Source: Haliclystus octoradiatus (lineage: Eukaryota; Cnidaria; Staurozoa; Stauromedusae; Haliclystidae). From it: DNA of 64,000 nucleotides. A model generated the notes under the pieces. That model made no database searches, was not told where the DNA came from, and was given only the letters and a program-made list of their open reading frames with translations. Position 1 is the first letter of the stretch; every line of letters begins with the position of its first letter. The stretch lies in NCBI GenBank assembly GCA_916610825.1, contig OU744451.1, positions 9,670,989-9,734,988 of the forward strand. Direction: 5' to 3'. Both the position numbers and the translations under genes were made by a program. Of the stretch, positions 30,391-42,406 are shown piece by piece.

Positions 30391-32377
30391 AACGAACATT
30401 ATTTGTACCGCCATGGAAAATCATAAATCTGTGATTTGGATACTGATTTTGATGGTTTGTTTCACATCATTAACTGCTGCTCCCAAAACAATAGATGATG
30501 TACCTTCCTTGGAAAAGCGAACAAAGGTAATTTTTAAATGATGTTATGAATGCGGAAATAGAAGTGCGTTGAGATATTTTTACTTAGCTGTAGTCGATGG
30601 GTGATTGCCGCTTATAAGTTTTAAATTTTTCTGCCATGTGAATATTTTGTTCACGAGCGTGATCATTTTAGAATATGATAACTCTGATAATTCTGATAAC
30701 TAAATAGGGCGTGCATTAATTAAAAGATAACAACCAATTAAAATACCCTAATAGTAAAAACAAATGAAGTATTCGAATAATCGAGCTATTTAGCAGCTAT
30801 ATCTTGAGAAGCAATTTAGATTAAAATTTCGTCACAAGAGTGAGACAATGAAATTTGAATAACGGTTATGGAAAAGTTAGGATTGAATACAACATCAACC
30901 TTTAAACATTATTCAATCCAAAACAAATATGAAACGTAAAAATATTGCTGCTACCAAATCACTGCAATTCAATGCGCAGATAACGAATTTAACAAGCGCT
31001 CTGTAGTATTTTCAATATATGTGTTATATGTTAAATCTGCCATATCACGATGACGTAATTATTTCTCAAATGTCATGTTATGCTATCATGTTCGTTGACC
31101 TTCTGTTATTGTAAAATATGCTGAATCACAATGTTGTGTACATAAACCAGTTACGTAATTATATATCTAGATGATTCTGTAATATTAGTCAGCAAATTAT
31201 AAATTTGTATATATATGTAGGATTTGAAATCAATAATCACTTTTCAGTTACAGCAGATTCAATGTCTCGTCTCTGATTGTATTCCTTGCGATACCACACA
31301 CTCAAAACTCAAAATGGCTGGTCATAATCAATCAATTTCGCTATTCCAATTACTATTCTATACCCATCCATAAAGAACATATGATATTTATCTTTTTTCA
31401 AATGAACTTCGACTATATCAAGTTTAACTTAAAATTGAGACAAAGATGAGGCAAAGCCTTTCCGTAACTCCAAGTTTCACGAGTTTATTTCACGATCATC
31501 AGACGGTATCAAGTTTAACTTATATAGACAACAATATAAATTATGGATTTGAGTTTGTCAAGAGAGCTTTTTAATGTGTCTGCTTTGCTTTACAAATTAC
31601 AAACTTATTGTTTATCGTCATTGGAAAGATCTCCTTCATTAAAGATGGTGACGAAATAAACAAGCAGTAATTCCTTAAGTGATTTCGCTGATAAAATAGA
31701 AAAACATGTCTTAATATTTATAGCTGTATAGATATACAGTAATAATCTTTCATGTTATCTTTACTATTACACTAAATTATAATCTTGCATAGAGTTCGAA
31801 ATTTGTATTTCTGTTGTTGATGTATCATTTACCTATATGTTCACATTTGACAATGAACCATATCAAACCCGCAGCCATAGTTTGAAACTTATAACAAGTC
31901 CGAAGACAAACTCTCTTGAATGTCATCGACATTACTCCAGCGAAAGTTACTCTCTTCCTCATTCATTCAAGTAATTATTGCAAGATATAACATTAATTTC
32001 CAAGGACCCTTAAATGCCTTTTTTCATATCATGTTCTCCCTCCTTGCTCGAGACTTGCAATCGGGCAATTACTCTCATAATATGGTACTCTGTATGTATA
32101 TCATATTATCATGTAAAGCAGTGATCGATGTCAGCAGACAGAGCCTCGCTTTAGCTGATATTATGCGTTGTATTGCTTTAGTCTCTTGCAGACTTTTGAT
32201 TGCTATTTACTTTATCTTCAGAGGAGTTCCTGTTATCTCTTCAAAGAATGCTCTTCCAATTCTGACTGTTACTCCTGCAATATCTCTGGAATGACGTGCA
32301 AATTTTATTTTGGCATAAAAAGATGCATGATAAATCGTTCAAGTGGTGCGTCATTCAGAACAAGAAGGAGAGGTTGA
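30391..32377 (+). CDS. Small secreted six-cysteine peptide, gene 2 (complete)
   Basis: Exon with start: acceptor aatcag at 30,390, strong Kozak gccATGG at 30,413, coding to 30,526, then gt. It encodes a signal peptide (WILILMVCFTSLTAA) and a short propeptide ending EKRTK. The last exon (32,222-32,377) follows tttatcttcag in the same phase 0 and encodes C-x5-C-x5-C-x2-C-x6-C-x8-C plus a basic tail RTRRRG and TGA. The spacing of cysteines is identical to gene 1. The junction places R right after EKRTK, making an R-x-K-R furin-type cleavage site, so the mature peptide would start SSCYLFKEC. Total about 89 residues. An alternative upstream Met at 30,356 lies before the acceptor and would be intronic. 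Function unknown; host defence, signalling or toxin-like roles are all possible. Confidence 0.75.
30527..32221 (+). other. Intron of peptide gene 2
   Basis: 1,695 bp, gt...ag. Alignable with 45,785-47,710 of the decayed copy. It contains one 75-bp mini-insert (31,432-31,506) that the other copy lacks. Confidence 0.6.
31432..31506 (-). mobile_element. 75-bp mini-insert with 16-bp target duplication
   Basis: Flanked by TATCAAGTTTAACTTA on both sides (31,416-31,431 and 31,507-31,522). The paralogous intron near 46,935 has this sequence once, so it shows the empty site. The minus strand begins CCGTCTGATGATCGTG and contains CTCGTGAAACTTGG, a CTGATGA...GAAAC arrangement like the 68-bp inserts at 18.8 and 39.0 kb, but with a different body. 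Confidence 0.75.
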
Positions 32378-33060
32378 CAACATTTTGCAGGAGAGTTATT
32401 TCATGAAAAGTTATCATTACCTTGTTTATCCATCGACATATTTCTACGCTGACTGCTATTGTCATAATATAAACACATGGTTCTTTGTTATATTGTCAGA
32501 TACTTCATGGCTTTATCTATATTATTTCTATATTTATCATATTTTTTAATCAGAGTCAATATTATAAATATTACAATTGTAATTTCTATTATTTTACCTT
32601 GTCGTTTTCTCTTCTAAATTCCTTTCTTTGGGAATTATTCCTTTTTCTACTTCACTGTCACGCATTCATGTCACTTGACTTATTCAAGTTTCATGTCGTT
32701 TTTATCTTATCTTAATACAACCATGAACATTTATAGCATAATTACTAGATAACAAATGTTTACTAAATCAGAAACTTACAGTATGACATCCCAATGAAAA
32801 AGCAGCTTACAGGTGACTAAAACTATGGTCATGTTTTCTAAATTGATATGGGGTTTGAAATACATGCATACATAAATATATATTCCTGTGAGTTGATAAT
32901 GAAATGAAAGTAGCACTGAGATTTAGAAATTTAAATTAGGCTCAATTCGTCTGTTAAGTATTATACCGCGGTGTTATATTCAGATGAGCTCTAAGAAATC
33001 ATAGAGGACAGGCACAAGAAGTGTACCAGTCTAAATGTTAGATACCATGGCACAGAATTA
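32378..33060 (+). repeat. Peptide-gene 3' flank, copy 1
   Basis: Collinear with 47,864-48,225 plus 54,264-54,630. The split in the other copy is exactly the gypsy-3 insertion. Shared runs include TTACAGTATGACATCCCAAT and CTCAATTCGTCTGTTAAG. Confidence 0.8.
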
Positions 33061-34260
33061 AGCTACGATTTCACATACACACATTAGTGTTTGTACTATC
33101 TGAATATATGATAGAAGAGGGTTTCAAAACCGTACATTCATCTATCAATTCATCATAATTCCAGCATATATATTGTAAAAAGTATCATCAGAACGACTGG
33201 ATTCTAAACCAGGCAATGACATACAATTTGCTTCTATTTTCTATTATATATTTTGTAGCGAACCAAGTCAAATCTTTTCAAAATATTTCTTTTGCGGCGC
33301 CCGACTGAAAAATACTAAGCGAAGATTTGACCGCATTTCATTTCGCCCAGCCGCGTGAGTAACGCATTGCTATAGTTAAATATTAGTCGCTAAGAAACAT
33401 TGTATACATACAACACTTTATCGTTTGGAAGTAATTCAGCTAAAAGGTCCATTGTTTTGCATTATAGTGATCCAAAAAAATGAAAACAATTTAAATATCA
33501 ACGTTTTTAGCGTTGTCAAATGATGGTAAACGATTCATATCAACTATACAGTAGAACCTGTCAAATGGGATTATTATTTTTCAATTTACTCGCTGAGTTT
33601 TGCATTGTATTTTGTTGTGTATGTTATTATGTTTCAATCCCCAATCCTGTGGAATTAGAACAAACGTTTTGTCTCGCCAAGAGTTTATGTTTAAATTTTG
33701 CAATGCCATCTAATAGGGGTTAGAATTGGATGTGATAGCACCTCTGTTTTCAATTAGATGCAAGAATTATGATTTATTCAATAAACCACCAAGCTATATT
33801 TTAAAAGAAAATTCATTTAAATAAACCCAAAGTTGAAGAAATTGGCCTCAACCTGTCAACCAGCATTTCTCAATGTCTCATTATGAAATTTAAAGACTTA
33901 TAATGCTGGCAAACTGTAGCATATTATGTGGAAGCAGTTTTATAAGGCAGAAAACAACTGTTCTATGGTTCTATGGTTAGCCCTTGCAATATTCTTAATT
34001 TTGATATGCACTATCCTAAAAAGATTTCAAGCATTTTTTTGGAACTGGAATAGCAGAAATCTAGAAAGCGATTGATCCATTGTATTAGGTGTGTGCTCCT
34101 TCCAAGGGAAAGCCTGCCGACGCCCTTACAAGATAAACTCCACACAATGGGCTGCTAGACTAGAAAAAGGGTCTCTTATCATCATAAATTATTCAGAAAA
34201 TACCTAAAGCTTAATCATTTCTACAAGGTACTGATGTTTTGATAAAAAAATAATTTAGAA
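33060..34260 (+). repeat. Peptide-gene 3' flank continued (copy X1)
   Basis: Matches 24,060-25,150 in order and 54,630-54,840 in part. No gene in it. Confidence 0.75.
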
Positions 34261-34429
34261 ATAATTAGAAACAATTTCAACAACAAAAAATCGTAGCGTT
34301 GGAAAAATTAAACAGAAAAACGCTTCACAATTTAATCTTATTTACTCAGAACCTGTCAAACTGGAAAATTATCTAAACACTTTCCACGGTGCTTATGCTG
34401 GAGTGTTATGATTAATTATTTACACCAAG

Positions 34430-36200
34430 ATCATTCATTAACAATAAATCATACTTGTTTATAATCGTACAATCATTTAGTCACATATATCTATTACAAG
34501 TAAGACATTTAGTCAGCTATAATTTATTTCTAATAATCCACCTCATTCAATTTATAATTCCGTCTGAATTTAGCCTCTTATCAGTGACGCGTGCGAAAAT
34601 AAAAAAGGTTGCTATGAATAGCTAGTCTTTTGGTAGAGCGTAATAGAGTAACTCCAGAGACGTATCTTTTATTACTAGAAATAATAGAAGCTACATTTTA
34701 AGGCAACAGTAAGTGGAAACAGTATCTCGATTTTACTATTGGTCTCAATGGCATTTCGGCTAATATCTCTAGCATGGATATATAGCAATATTCATGAGTG
34801 TAAAATTTTTAAATTGTGACATAATATATGTGTTGAATTTCGATAGAGTGTGTAATTTACATAATATATATGTTTTAAATATATGTTTATAATTTCCATG
34901 CTGAGAATTATATATTTTACAATCAAGACAATACTGGGCGGATTGAGTCTGCTTGGGAATTTAAGGTCAGTTTTATGTCATTAATATGCATCATTACATA
35001 TATCAGACAATCTCATTTTGGATAGCAATGTATGAAAACGCTATAAATTGATTAGTAACATCGTCCATTGCTTGTTGATGCTCTTTTATATGTCGTCCAA
35101 TGGAAGAAGATGAAATCTATATTCTAACATACACTAGATTTGGTTTGTGAAGCAGTTACTTCATTTAACTAACGATAGGTCAAGAATTGTATATTATACA
35201 GAGATTTCGTAACTACATGTTATTATTCTTTATCAAGTCATTTTGAGTAATCAGACTGCTGTCAGAGCACCCAAAGTCGTGTGTTATAATTTTGAGATAA
35301 ATATTACGTCCGAAACATTAATAAAGATTTACTATTGCAAAGTAAAGATCATTAATCAATAACAATTCACATCTAGCTTTTATTCTTGTAAGACAATTAG
35401 GGACCCACATGAGGGAGACAGAAAAGACACAGTTTTTCTTAGTAAATTTTTTATTGATTGTACTCAACGACTGACTACTTGAGACTCCCTTTTCACATTT
35501 ACATAAATTATCTTTACAATATCACTATTACAATGCACAAACAATATAGGTAACACCTTACAGTCACAATATCACATCCTCTAGCTATACAATCATCAGT
35601 ACACAAACAATACAATAATAAATGCACCAGGAATCCAACAGTGGCACACTGCACATACAACCATGACTGCAATAATATATTTTCTCATTTGTCCACATAT
35701 AATAATATACACATTCATTATCTATATACATTAAATCACATTACTTATACACTCCATCCTGATCTCAAGATCACACTCACTCATTTCCCTCATTAAATAT
35801 AATTCCACTAAATACACATTATTACACGACATCCTGATCCCAATATACATTGTTACATTTACATCATCATGCAATCTATAATCTTTAACACGTAACATAT
35901 ACCATAGAATTCTTTGCCCCAAAAAACTTTTCAAAACCGTCTATATGTCCATCTTTTCAATAAAGGTGAGTGATTAAAATGATACTCCTAATAACTCAAC
36001 AAAAGCTTACTTGTTAACAAGTGTTCTAGCAAATACAACAATCACTCTCACATATAAGTCATCCGAGATACTGTACAGTATTCTCATTTACATTGATTTC
36101 ATGTCATAAAGTTTATGTGGCTCTCAAATCTATTACAAAATCAGCATCACCATCTCCTGAAAATAGATTTCCTCAAATCTATAATCAGAGATATTATTTA
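34430..36200 (+). repeat. Unit spacer, copy of 55,830-57,240, with ~600-bp insert
   Basis: AATTTATAATTCCGTCTGAA, TCAGTGACGCGTGCGAAAAT, ATGAAATCTATATTCTAA and CAACAATCACTCTCAC occur in both. About 35,330-35,970 has no counterpart in the other copy. That insert is C-rich on the plus strand with repeated CACAATATCACAT / TACACAAACAATA words. Its ends are not defined, so the element type is unknown. Confidence 0.6.
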
Positions 36201-37160
36201 TTGACCTGCTAGATTCTGGGATGGAGATTCTAAGCTAGTAGACTCAGGGCTTTCTCTCAATCGAAATAATTTCTTCAATATCTTCAATGAATTTTAATTA
36301 TGTTTTGATTTCGCTTTTCTGGCAAATTTCATGTGAAAAGCGCACGGAAATCTTACTGAAATATATCATCTGTTATCTTCAAGCTAGTAGAAATTTATTT
36401 ATTCAAGTTAAATAAATTTCTACTTCAGATTCCAGTTTTTATTGTTACAACTACAAGTTAAATTGATGTATTTGAAATATGAAGAAGGTTTTCAAAGTTT
36501 GAGCTGTTAATGAGCGAAATGCTGGGAGAAATGCATCATTTGCCAATAAACAGCATCATATCCATCTGTTTGTCCTGCTGATTCAACTCATAAAAATAAA
36601 TGGGGTGCAGGATATTCAACTTTAGTTAAACACCTGAACGCGTTTCCATAAATTAATGCTTTCCCCAAGGATATGTCTGTTTCTCTTCCTGACAATGGAA
36701 TTGTTATAGAGGAGACATTGTTGGAAATAAAGCTAAGTTTCACATCTCACGTAGGCTGAAATATAACAAAACAACATTAGAGAGAGAAAGATCAAAGAGG
36801 AAAGAAGAAATTAATATTTCAGAAAATATACCAGTTAAATATACATGTAAAAGTTCAGAGGGAATATTATTGAAGAAAGGCTGCTGTCTTATATATTGTG
36901 ACTAATCAGGGACGAACGCAACACCATTGCATTCGCTACAATAGCTTGAAGTAGATAAATGAGCTGAATGTAAGAGATCTAATTTCTCGAGATGCTGAAC
37001 ATCACCAGATTTGTATTAATCCTCTATACAAGAAAGCCAATTGACTTCAAGAAGAAAGAAGTGAAGAGTAGCTTTAGATGGGCAAATATGTTATGTAACA
37101 AAAAAACTTGATAATAGAGACGTTGAATCAATATTCCAAATCTCAGCGTTAACAAATCTT
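36200..37160. other. No gene seen
   Basis: AT-rich. Short low-complexity frames only. Confidence 0.35.
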
Positions 37161-37219
37161 TAATAAAATTGGATGGAGCAGATTGGATCAAAATTCTTGA
37201 CCTGTATACATTCTACAAG

Positions 37220-37930
37220 GCTAAGAGAAAGCATCTTTTACATTTAAGTTTTGTTGGTGACTCGTTATACGGCACTGACACTGGCAACGGTGTTGCCACA
37301 TTACCTGTTCCACAGTCAACTCTGTCAATATCTCAACTAAGTTTGTCAAATTTCCGTGACCACAGTAAAACTTCTGATAAAGATATTTCTCTTTAAAAAC
37401 TGATAACATCTAGAACGACTCCGATACCAGGAACTCCTCTAACAATATCTAATGGAACAATGGTACATTCTGGAACAAGCAAAACGTAAGCGTATACATA
37501 TTTTTTATAATTTGGGACTCTCAGTATCATAATGACAGAGTATTTGATATCAATTTGCAGTAGATAATAGCTTTCGACCAAACCTATTCCTGGAATTGCA
37601 GAACAAGTGCAATGGAAATGGCCTACGACACACGGAGAAAAAAATTATGTTTGTTGGTCTTCGATAGAAAAGGTGTCTTTCAAAATTCTTGATTTCATTT
37701 AAGTTTCACTTCATCCTTTGACATTCAGATGATTATAGCCATAGCTAAAATTTGCTTTGTTTTCCAACTACATGTCTTTAAAACAGTTTCATTACCATAT
37801 CCATTAACAGTCTCGATTGATTTGTCTGCATTTCCACGAACAATCACATAGACATGCTGAATATTCTTATCTTCAAGTTGCTTTGAGAGATAACATTTCA
37901 ATTGTGTTATATTTATCAGAGACTAGGTAT
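37220..37930 (-). pseudogene. Possible exons of an unrecognised minus-strand gene
   Basis: Three protein-like stretches on the minus strand: LSKQLEDKNIQHVYVIVRGN with ADKSIETVNGYGNET and KTCSWKTKQ (37,900-37,735); YLLQIDIKYSVIMILRV with VLLVPECTIVPLDIVRGVPG (37,575-37,395); and KFYCGHGNLTNLVEILTELT before cag|gtaat (about 37,380-37,310). The first has a decayed relative at 27,800-27,870 (KQLDDKNIHPFHVIVH), in the equivalent place before the next 5' block. This suggests a second gene fragment carried in the repeat unit. Stops separate the stretches. No family recognised. Confidence 0.3.
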
Positions 37931-38189
37931 TTCTATTCAACGAGGGTACTCCATTAGCATCACGGGAGCTTTTAGTTATGTTGAAATATAGTAAATAGAA
38001 TTTTGAATATAATATAGAATATAATGATGACCATCAATTGGAAATATATATTTTGTCAAATTTAAAAATTAATCAATTTTCAATTTTATTATAAGTTTTC
38101 AAGTTTAACTTTATTTCAGATTTTGATCACGTAAATTACTGTAAAATATTGATCCAATAAAAAATACGTTTCTATTCTTCAATGGGAAC

Positions 38190-39000
38190 TTCCTTGCATG
38201 GCATTTTGGCTTCACAGAATTAGCTCTACATACTGCTGATTGATATATCTATAAATTACCATTGATTGATCGATTACAGTTTAGGTATAAGAATTGCCGA
38301 CAGCGTATGTTTGTTAATTTTTCAGCTGATTATAAAGAGTTCCCTCATATATTTTGATTAAGTTCATTAACTGAAATCTAAGTAGTGAGCCTGTAGGTGC
38401 GACTCATTGATAACATTCTGCAGTTGATCGTAACACTGGAGCTGTGATTGCTTTGTGATGTGTAAAGATTACGAAAAATAGTGTATAATGTAATCGTACT
38501 ATATTTTATCATTCGATATAAAACGTAGATTAATATCTGCTAGATTATAAAGATTATTAATGTGACTGTCATAGAGACTATAGACATAGGTTCTCTATCT
38601 GTTTTTGTTGTTGTTGTTAAATTGTATTTTTGATAGCAGAGGATATTAAAGAAGGCATTCCTTAGGCAAATGATGCAATATAGTTGAAGCTGTAGGACGG
38701 CTGATTGCCTTTCTCTTATTTCTCAAATTTTCTCTAGCCTATCATAGTCTAGACCATTACATCAGAGAACTGGTAAGATTGTTTTACATCATGCACATCC
38801 TTCTTAGATTAATTAGCAAATGTGTTCATATTATTTTTGAAAAGGATAACAATATAGCAGCTAGTTACTGAAGTGGTAAGTCATATTGTTGCTTCTTCAG
38901 TTTCTCAAACACTTTGAGAGGATTTAGAATAATAAAATAGTAGGATTCATTAAGTACAAGACTGAAAAGTTATCGCTGTATACGTAACAATGCTTTTACC
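38190..39000 (+). repeat. Peptide-gene 5' block, copy 2
   Basis: Collinear with 28,490-29,640. The 5' exon donor is kept (TACATCAGAGAACTG|gtaag, exon end 38,772). Confidence 0.8.
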
Positions 39001-39030
39001 TACTCATTTAAAGTATATATATATACTAAA

Positions 39031-39098
39031 AGGAGTCAAAGACTACACATTCATAATTGTTACTAATAGTTTCATGCTTACCCAATCATCAGACAAAC
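39031..39098 (-). mobile_element. 68-bp mini-insert, same family as 18.8 kb
   Basis: Flanked by ATACTAAA on both sides (39,023-39,030 and 39,099-39,106). Block copy 1 has no insert at the matching place (near 29,540). Minus strand GTCTGATGATTGGGTAAGCA then TGAAAC. Confidence 0.7.
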
Positions 39099-39653
39099 AT
39101 ACTAAAAAATCTATAAATATTTATAACATCTGTAAAGTATTCATTTTTCTGATATCAATAGAGCTTTTTCACTGGTTCCTAATGAGTCTCTGAAAAAATA
39201 ATAATAGAAAAGGTTAATAACCCTGGTGGCATATTTGAAAAGACCGTGACTCCGGGATGTATAAAAGCTCAATAGCATTTGTCTAGTTGATTTACAATAT
39301 TTGGAAAGGAAATAATATTTCAAACAAGTCTAATTCAAATTAAGTTGGGTGAATGCAATGCCCTATGATCCGTTATGCTATCATTCCTTTCATCTGTCAT
39401 CACTATATCAAGATTTTTTCAAGTATCACCAGTGGTAGAATGAATAGTGATTTCTACTGACTGATTAATAAATGTTTGAAACCAATCCGATAAGAAATGG
39501 CGGAGCTATCGATGTTTTGATGAGTCGATGTTGTCAATTGAAAATTATTATTTGCGTTTTGAATCTTATTGTTCTAATATGCAGTAAAGTATTAAATCAG
39601 GTAATTTATGGCTAATAACTAATTCATGTGCACTTCTTTATTCAAACAATCAG

Positions 39654-39789
39654 AACGAATATTATTTGTACTGCCATGGAAAATCTTAAATCTGTGATTT
39701 GGATACTGATTTTGATGGTTTTTTTCACATCGTTAACTGCTGCTCTGACAACAATTGATGATATACCTTCCCTGGAAAAGAGAACAAAG
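39654..39789 (+). CDS. Signal-peptide exon of a six-cysteine peptide gene (copy 3)
   Basis: Acceptor aacaatcag at 39,653, start ATG at 39,676 (ctgccATGG), coding to 39,789, donor gtaat. The exon is intact: WILILMVFFTSLTAA signal peptide and propeptide ending EKRTK, 114 coding bases as in gene 2. No cysteine exon follows within the next few kilobases. The first in-phase, intact one is at 47,711, beyond the gypsy-2 element and a dead copy of this exon. Either this gene is truncated, or it is spliced over a 7.9-kb intron to that exon. Confidence 0.6.
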
Positions 39790-39944
39790 GTAATGTTTAT
39801 TAGAAGTTAATTAGAGCTGCGAGAATCGTTTCAAGCGACTACTGGCCACTTCTTACTCTAATATCTATATCTATATATAAAATAGAATTTAGATATTATC
39901 TAATAGCAAAAAATAGTCCTCGATGTCATTTAACAGAGCTAAAT

Positions 39945-40052
39945 ATAATAAAAGGAGACAAAGACTACACATTCATAATTGTTACTAATAGTTTCATGCT
40001 TACGCAATTTAGTAACAATTATGAATGTGTAGTCTTTGACTCCTTTTATTAT
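39945..40052. repeat. 44-bp inverted repeat built from two mini-inserts
   Basis: Arms 39,945-39,988 and 40,009-40,052 match with one mismatch around a 20-base loop. Each arm is the ATAATAAAAGGAGTCAAAGA part of the 68-bp insert. The loop holds the GTTTCATGCTTACGCAAT part once. Confidence 0.85.
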
Positions 40053-40406
40053 AAAATAAAATTTATATTTATCCAATGGCAGAAAATATTGTGCTCTATG
40101 TCTTCATTTGACAAGACTTAATCTCTGTGACTAATTCAAAAGAAAATTGAAAATCGATTCGTTGATGTAAATGATATTTCTTCAGTTGAAACCCCTATTG
40201 GATTTAATAGTATATCGTAGAAGCGAATCACAAAACATTCACAAGACCATATTGAGATTTATTATCTGCGTTTCGCATTCTATTGTTCTGCTGTTCAAAT
40301 CAAATTAAATGTAATATTGTTATCAAAATAAAGATAAATATCTTTATGTACAATTAAGACAGTTATAGTCATTTGATATTCCAGCAGTACTTCACAATTC
40401 AATAAG

Positions 40407-40504
40407 TGTAATGATATAACAGCATGACACTGTGAATAACATGTAAGTAGATTGTTTATGTTAAAGAAAGTCAGTTGAAGTTGAGATCACGAGAGATCAT
40501 AACA
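40407..40504 (+). repeat. Gypsy-2 5' LTR (98 bp)
   Basis: TGTAATGATATAACAGCATG to ATCATAACA. Unusually short for a gypsy element. Confidence 0.9.
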
Positions 40505-40628
40505 TGGCGCAGTTGATATTTTAAACCGATATATTTAAATGAATTTTATATGTTTTATATGTCTAACTAATGACAAATTGAAGAGCTTTTATGAATATAT
40601 AGCAAAGTATATATAGGTGGTTAATATC

Positions 40629-42406
40629 ATGGCAAAACCAACGAAGGCGGACTTGGAAATAGAGAACAAGGAACTCCGTCGACAGATTGAAGAAATCCAG
40701 CTCGGCAGCAGCCCTGACGACTCTGAAGAAAAAGCTGACTCCGTTGCTAATTTAATGAAAATGATGGTCCAACAGCAGTACCAGCAGCAACAACAATTCA
40801 ATGTTCTTCTCCAACATTTAACACTGTACAGCAGGAAGACAACAATGAAGTGCCACAAGGACAACGCCCTTCGCTTGGGGCAAGAATAACAGCAAAACAG
40901 CCACCAATGTTGGAGAATGATACAAATTACCAACAATTCATTCAATGGAAAAAAGCCTGGGATAATTATGCAACGGTGGTCGATATATCTCGCCAAAGTC
41001 GTGGGCAACAGGTTGCAACATTTAAAAGCTTCTGTTCTCCGTCTTTATTAGAAAAAATGGCGTATTCTATGGACATTACAGATAATGATAATACATTAGA
41101 CTTAGCTACCATTATTCAAAAGATTCAAACTTACCTGAAAAGCAAAATAAATTTGGCATTAGACCGATTAAACGTTATACAACGTCGTCAAGAAGATAAT
41201 GAAGAATTTGACGATTTCTATACTGCTCTGTGCGTCAAAGCAACCGACGCTGCATTGAAAGATATGACCTTGGATGACTGGATGGCAACCCTGATAACAG
41301 TGGGGATAAGAGACAATGATACTAGACAAAAACTGTTAGCCAAGACACCACATCCCACATTGACAGAGACCCTCAAAATATGTCGCAATGAAGAGAAAGG
41401 GAATATCGAACGAAATACGATGCAGTCATTGGAGTCCACGATATCGCGCATGAAAGTGCACAGTGAAAGACCAAAGACAGAAAAGCCAAATAAAGAGAGA
41501 TGTTCTAATTGTGGATACCACCATTATGAAGGAAAGGAATGTCCTGCAAAAGGAAAGACATGTACTAATTGCAACAAATTAAACCATTTTTCCAAGGTAT
41601 GCCGCTCGAAGTCAACTAGTACTGACGACACAACGATAAAACAAAGTGGAATTACAATTTCTGCGAATACGAGCCAAGCTGATCCAAAAATAGATGTTGA
41701 CATTCATTGTCACAGGTCTACTAAATATTTGGGTAAGTGCGAAGTTATTGCCGACACTGGCGCACAAGGCTCGGTAATGTCTGTACAACACATGAAAGCT
41801 TTGAACATACCATTTGACAAGTTAACTAAAACAAACAATTTAATTTCTGGCATAGACGGCTCTGAAGTAAAAGTGTTAGGTTTTATCAAGCTAGACATAA
41901 AACTACAAGGGAAATTATGTAGTGACAATGTATTTGTTTGTGAAAATCTTGATCATTTTTATCTTTCGCGTATGTCTTGTAAAGAATTGAATATCGTTCA
42001 CTCCACCTTTCCTCAACCATTGAGCGAACCTAATTTTAACATTGCTGGTTGTCATGACAATGCTGAAAAATACCCTGAAAGTCCAACGCAAAGTGAAATT
42101 TCACAAATCAAAAATAATTTAATGGAAACATATAAGGACGTATTTTCCTCAGAAACAGAATTAAAAGCAATGAACTGCGAGCCTATGTCTATCCAATTAA
42201 GAGATGATGCAAAACCATATGCAATTTATAATGCACGCCCGATACCATATGCACAACGGGAAAATGTTAAAAAAATGATAGATGAACTAGTTCAAAAGAA
42301 GATATGGGAACCTGTCGGCGATAGACCGATAGATTGGTGCCACCCTTTAGTTGTAGTACCTAAACCTGATGGAAAATTACGTTTGTGTGTGGATTTAAAA
42401 CATTGA
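40629..42406 (+). pseudogene. Gypsy-2 Gag and protease, start of RT (frameshifted)
   Basis: Gag starts at 40,629 (MAKPTKADLEIENKELRRQI, predicted coiled coil, then a Gln run) and shifts frame near 40,840. The second frame has the capsid region, two knuckles (CSNCGYHHYEGKEC and CTNCNKLNHFSKVC), the protease active site ADTGAQGSVMS, and the start of RT (RPIPYAQRENVKKMI, then PLVVVPKPDGKLRLCVDL). A TGA interrupts RT at 42,404-42,406. Confidence 0.85.

Noticed and set aside
31920..32294. 124-codon frame overlapping the cysteine exon
   Set aside because: It is in another frame than the cysteine exon and runs out of an intron. The exon frame has paralogues and splice sites, and this one does not.
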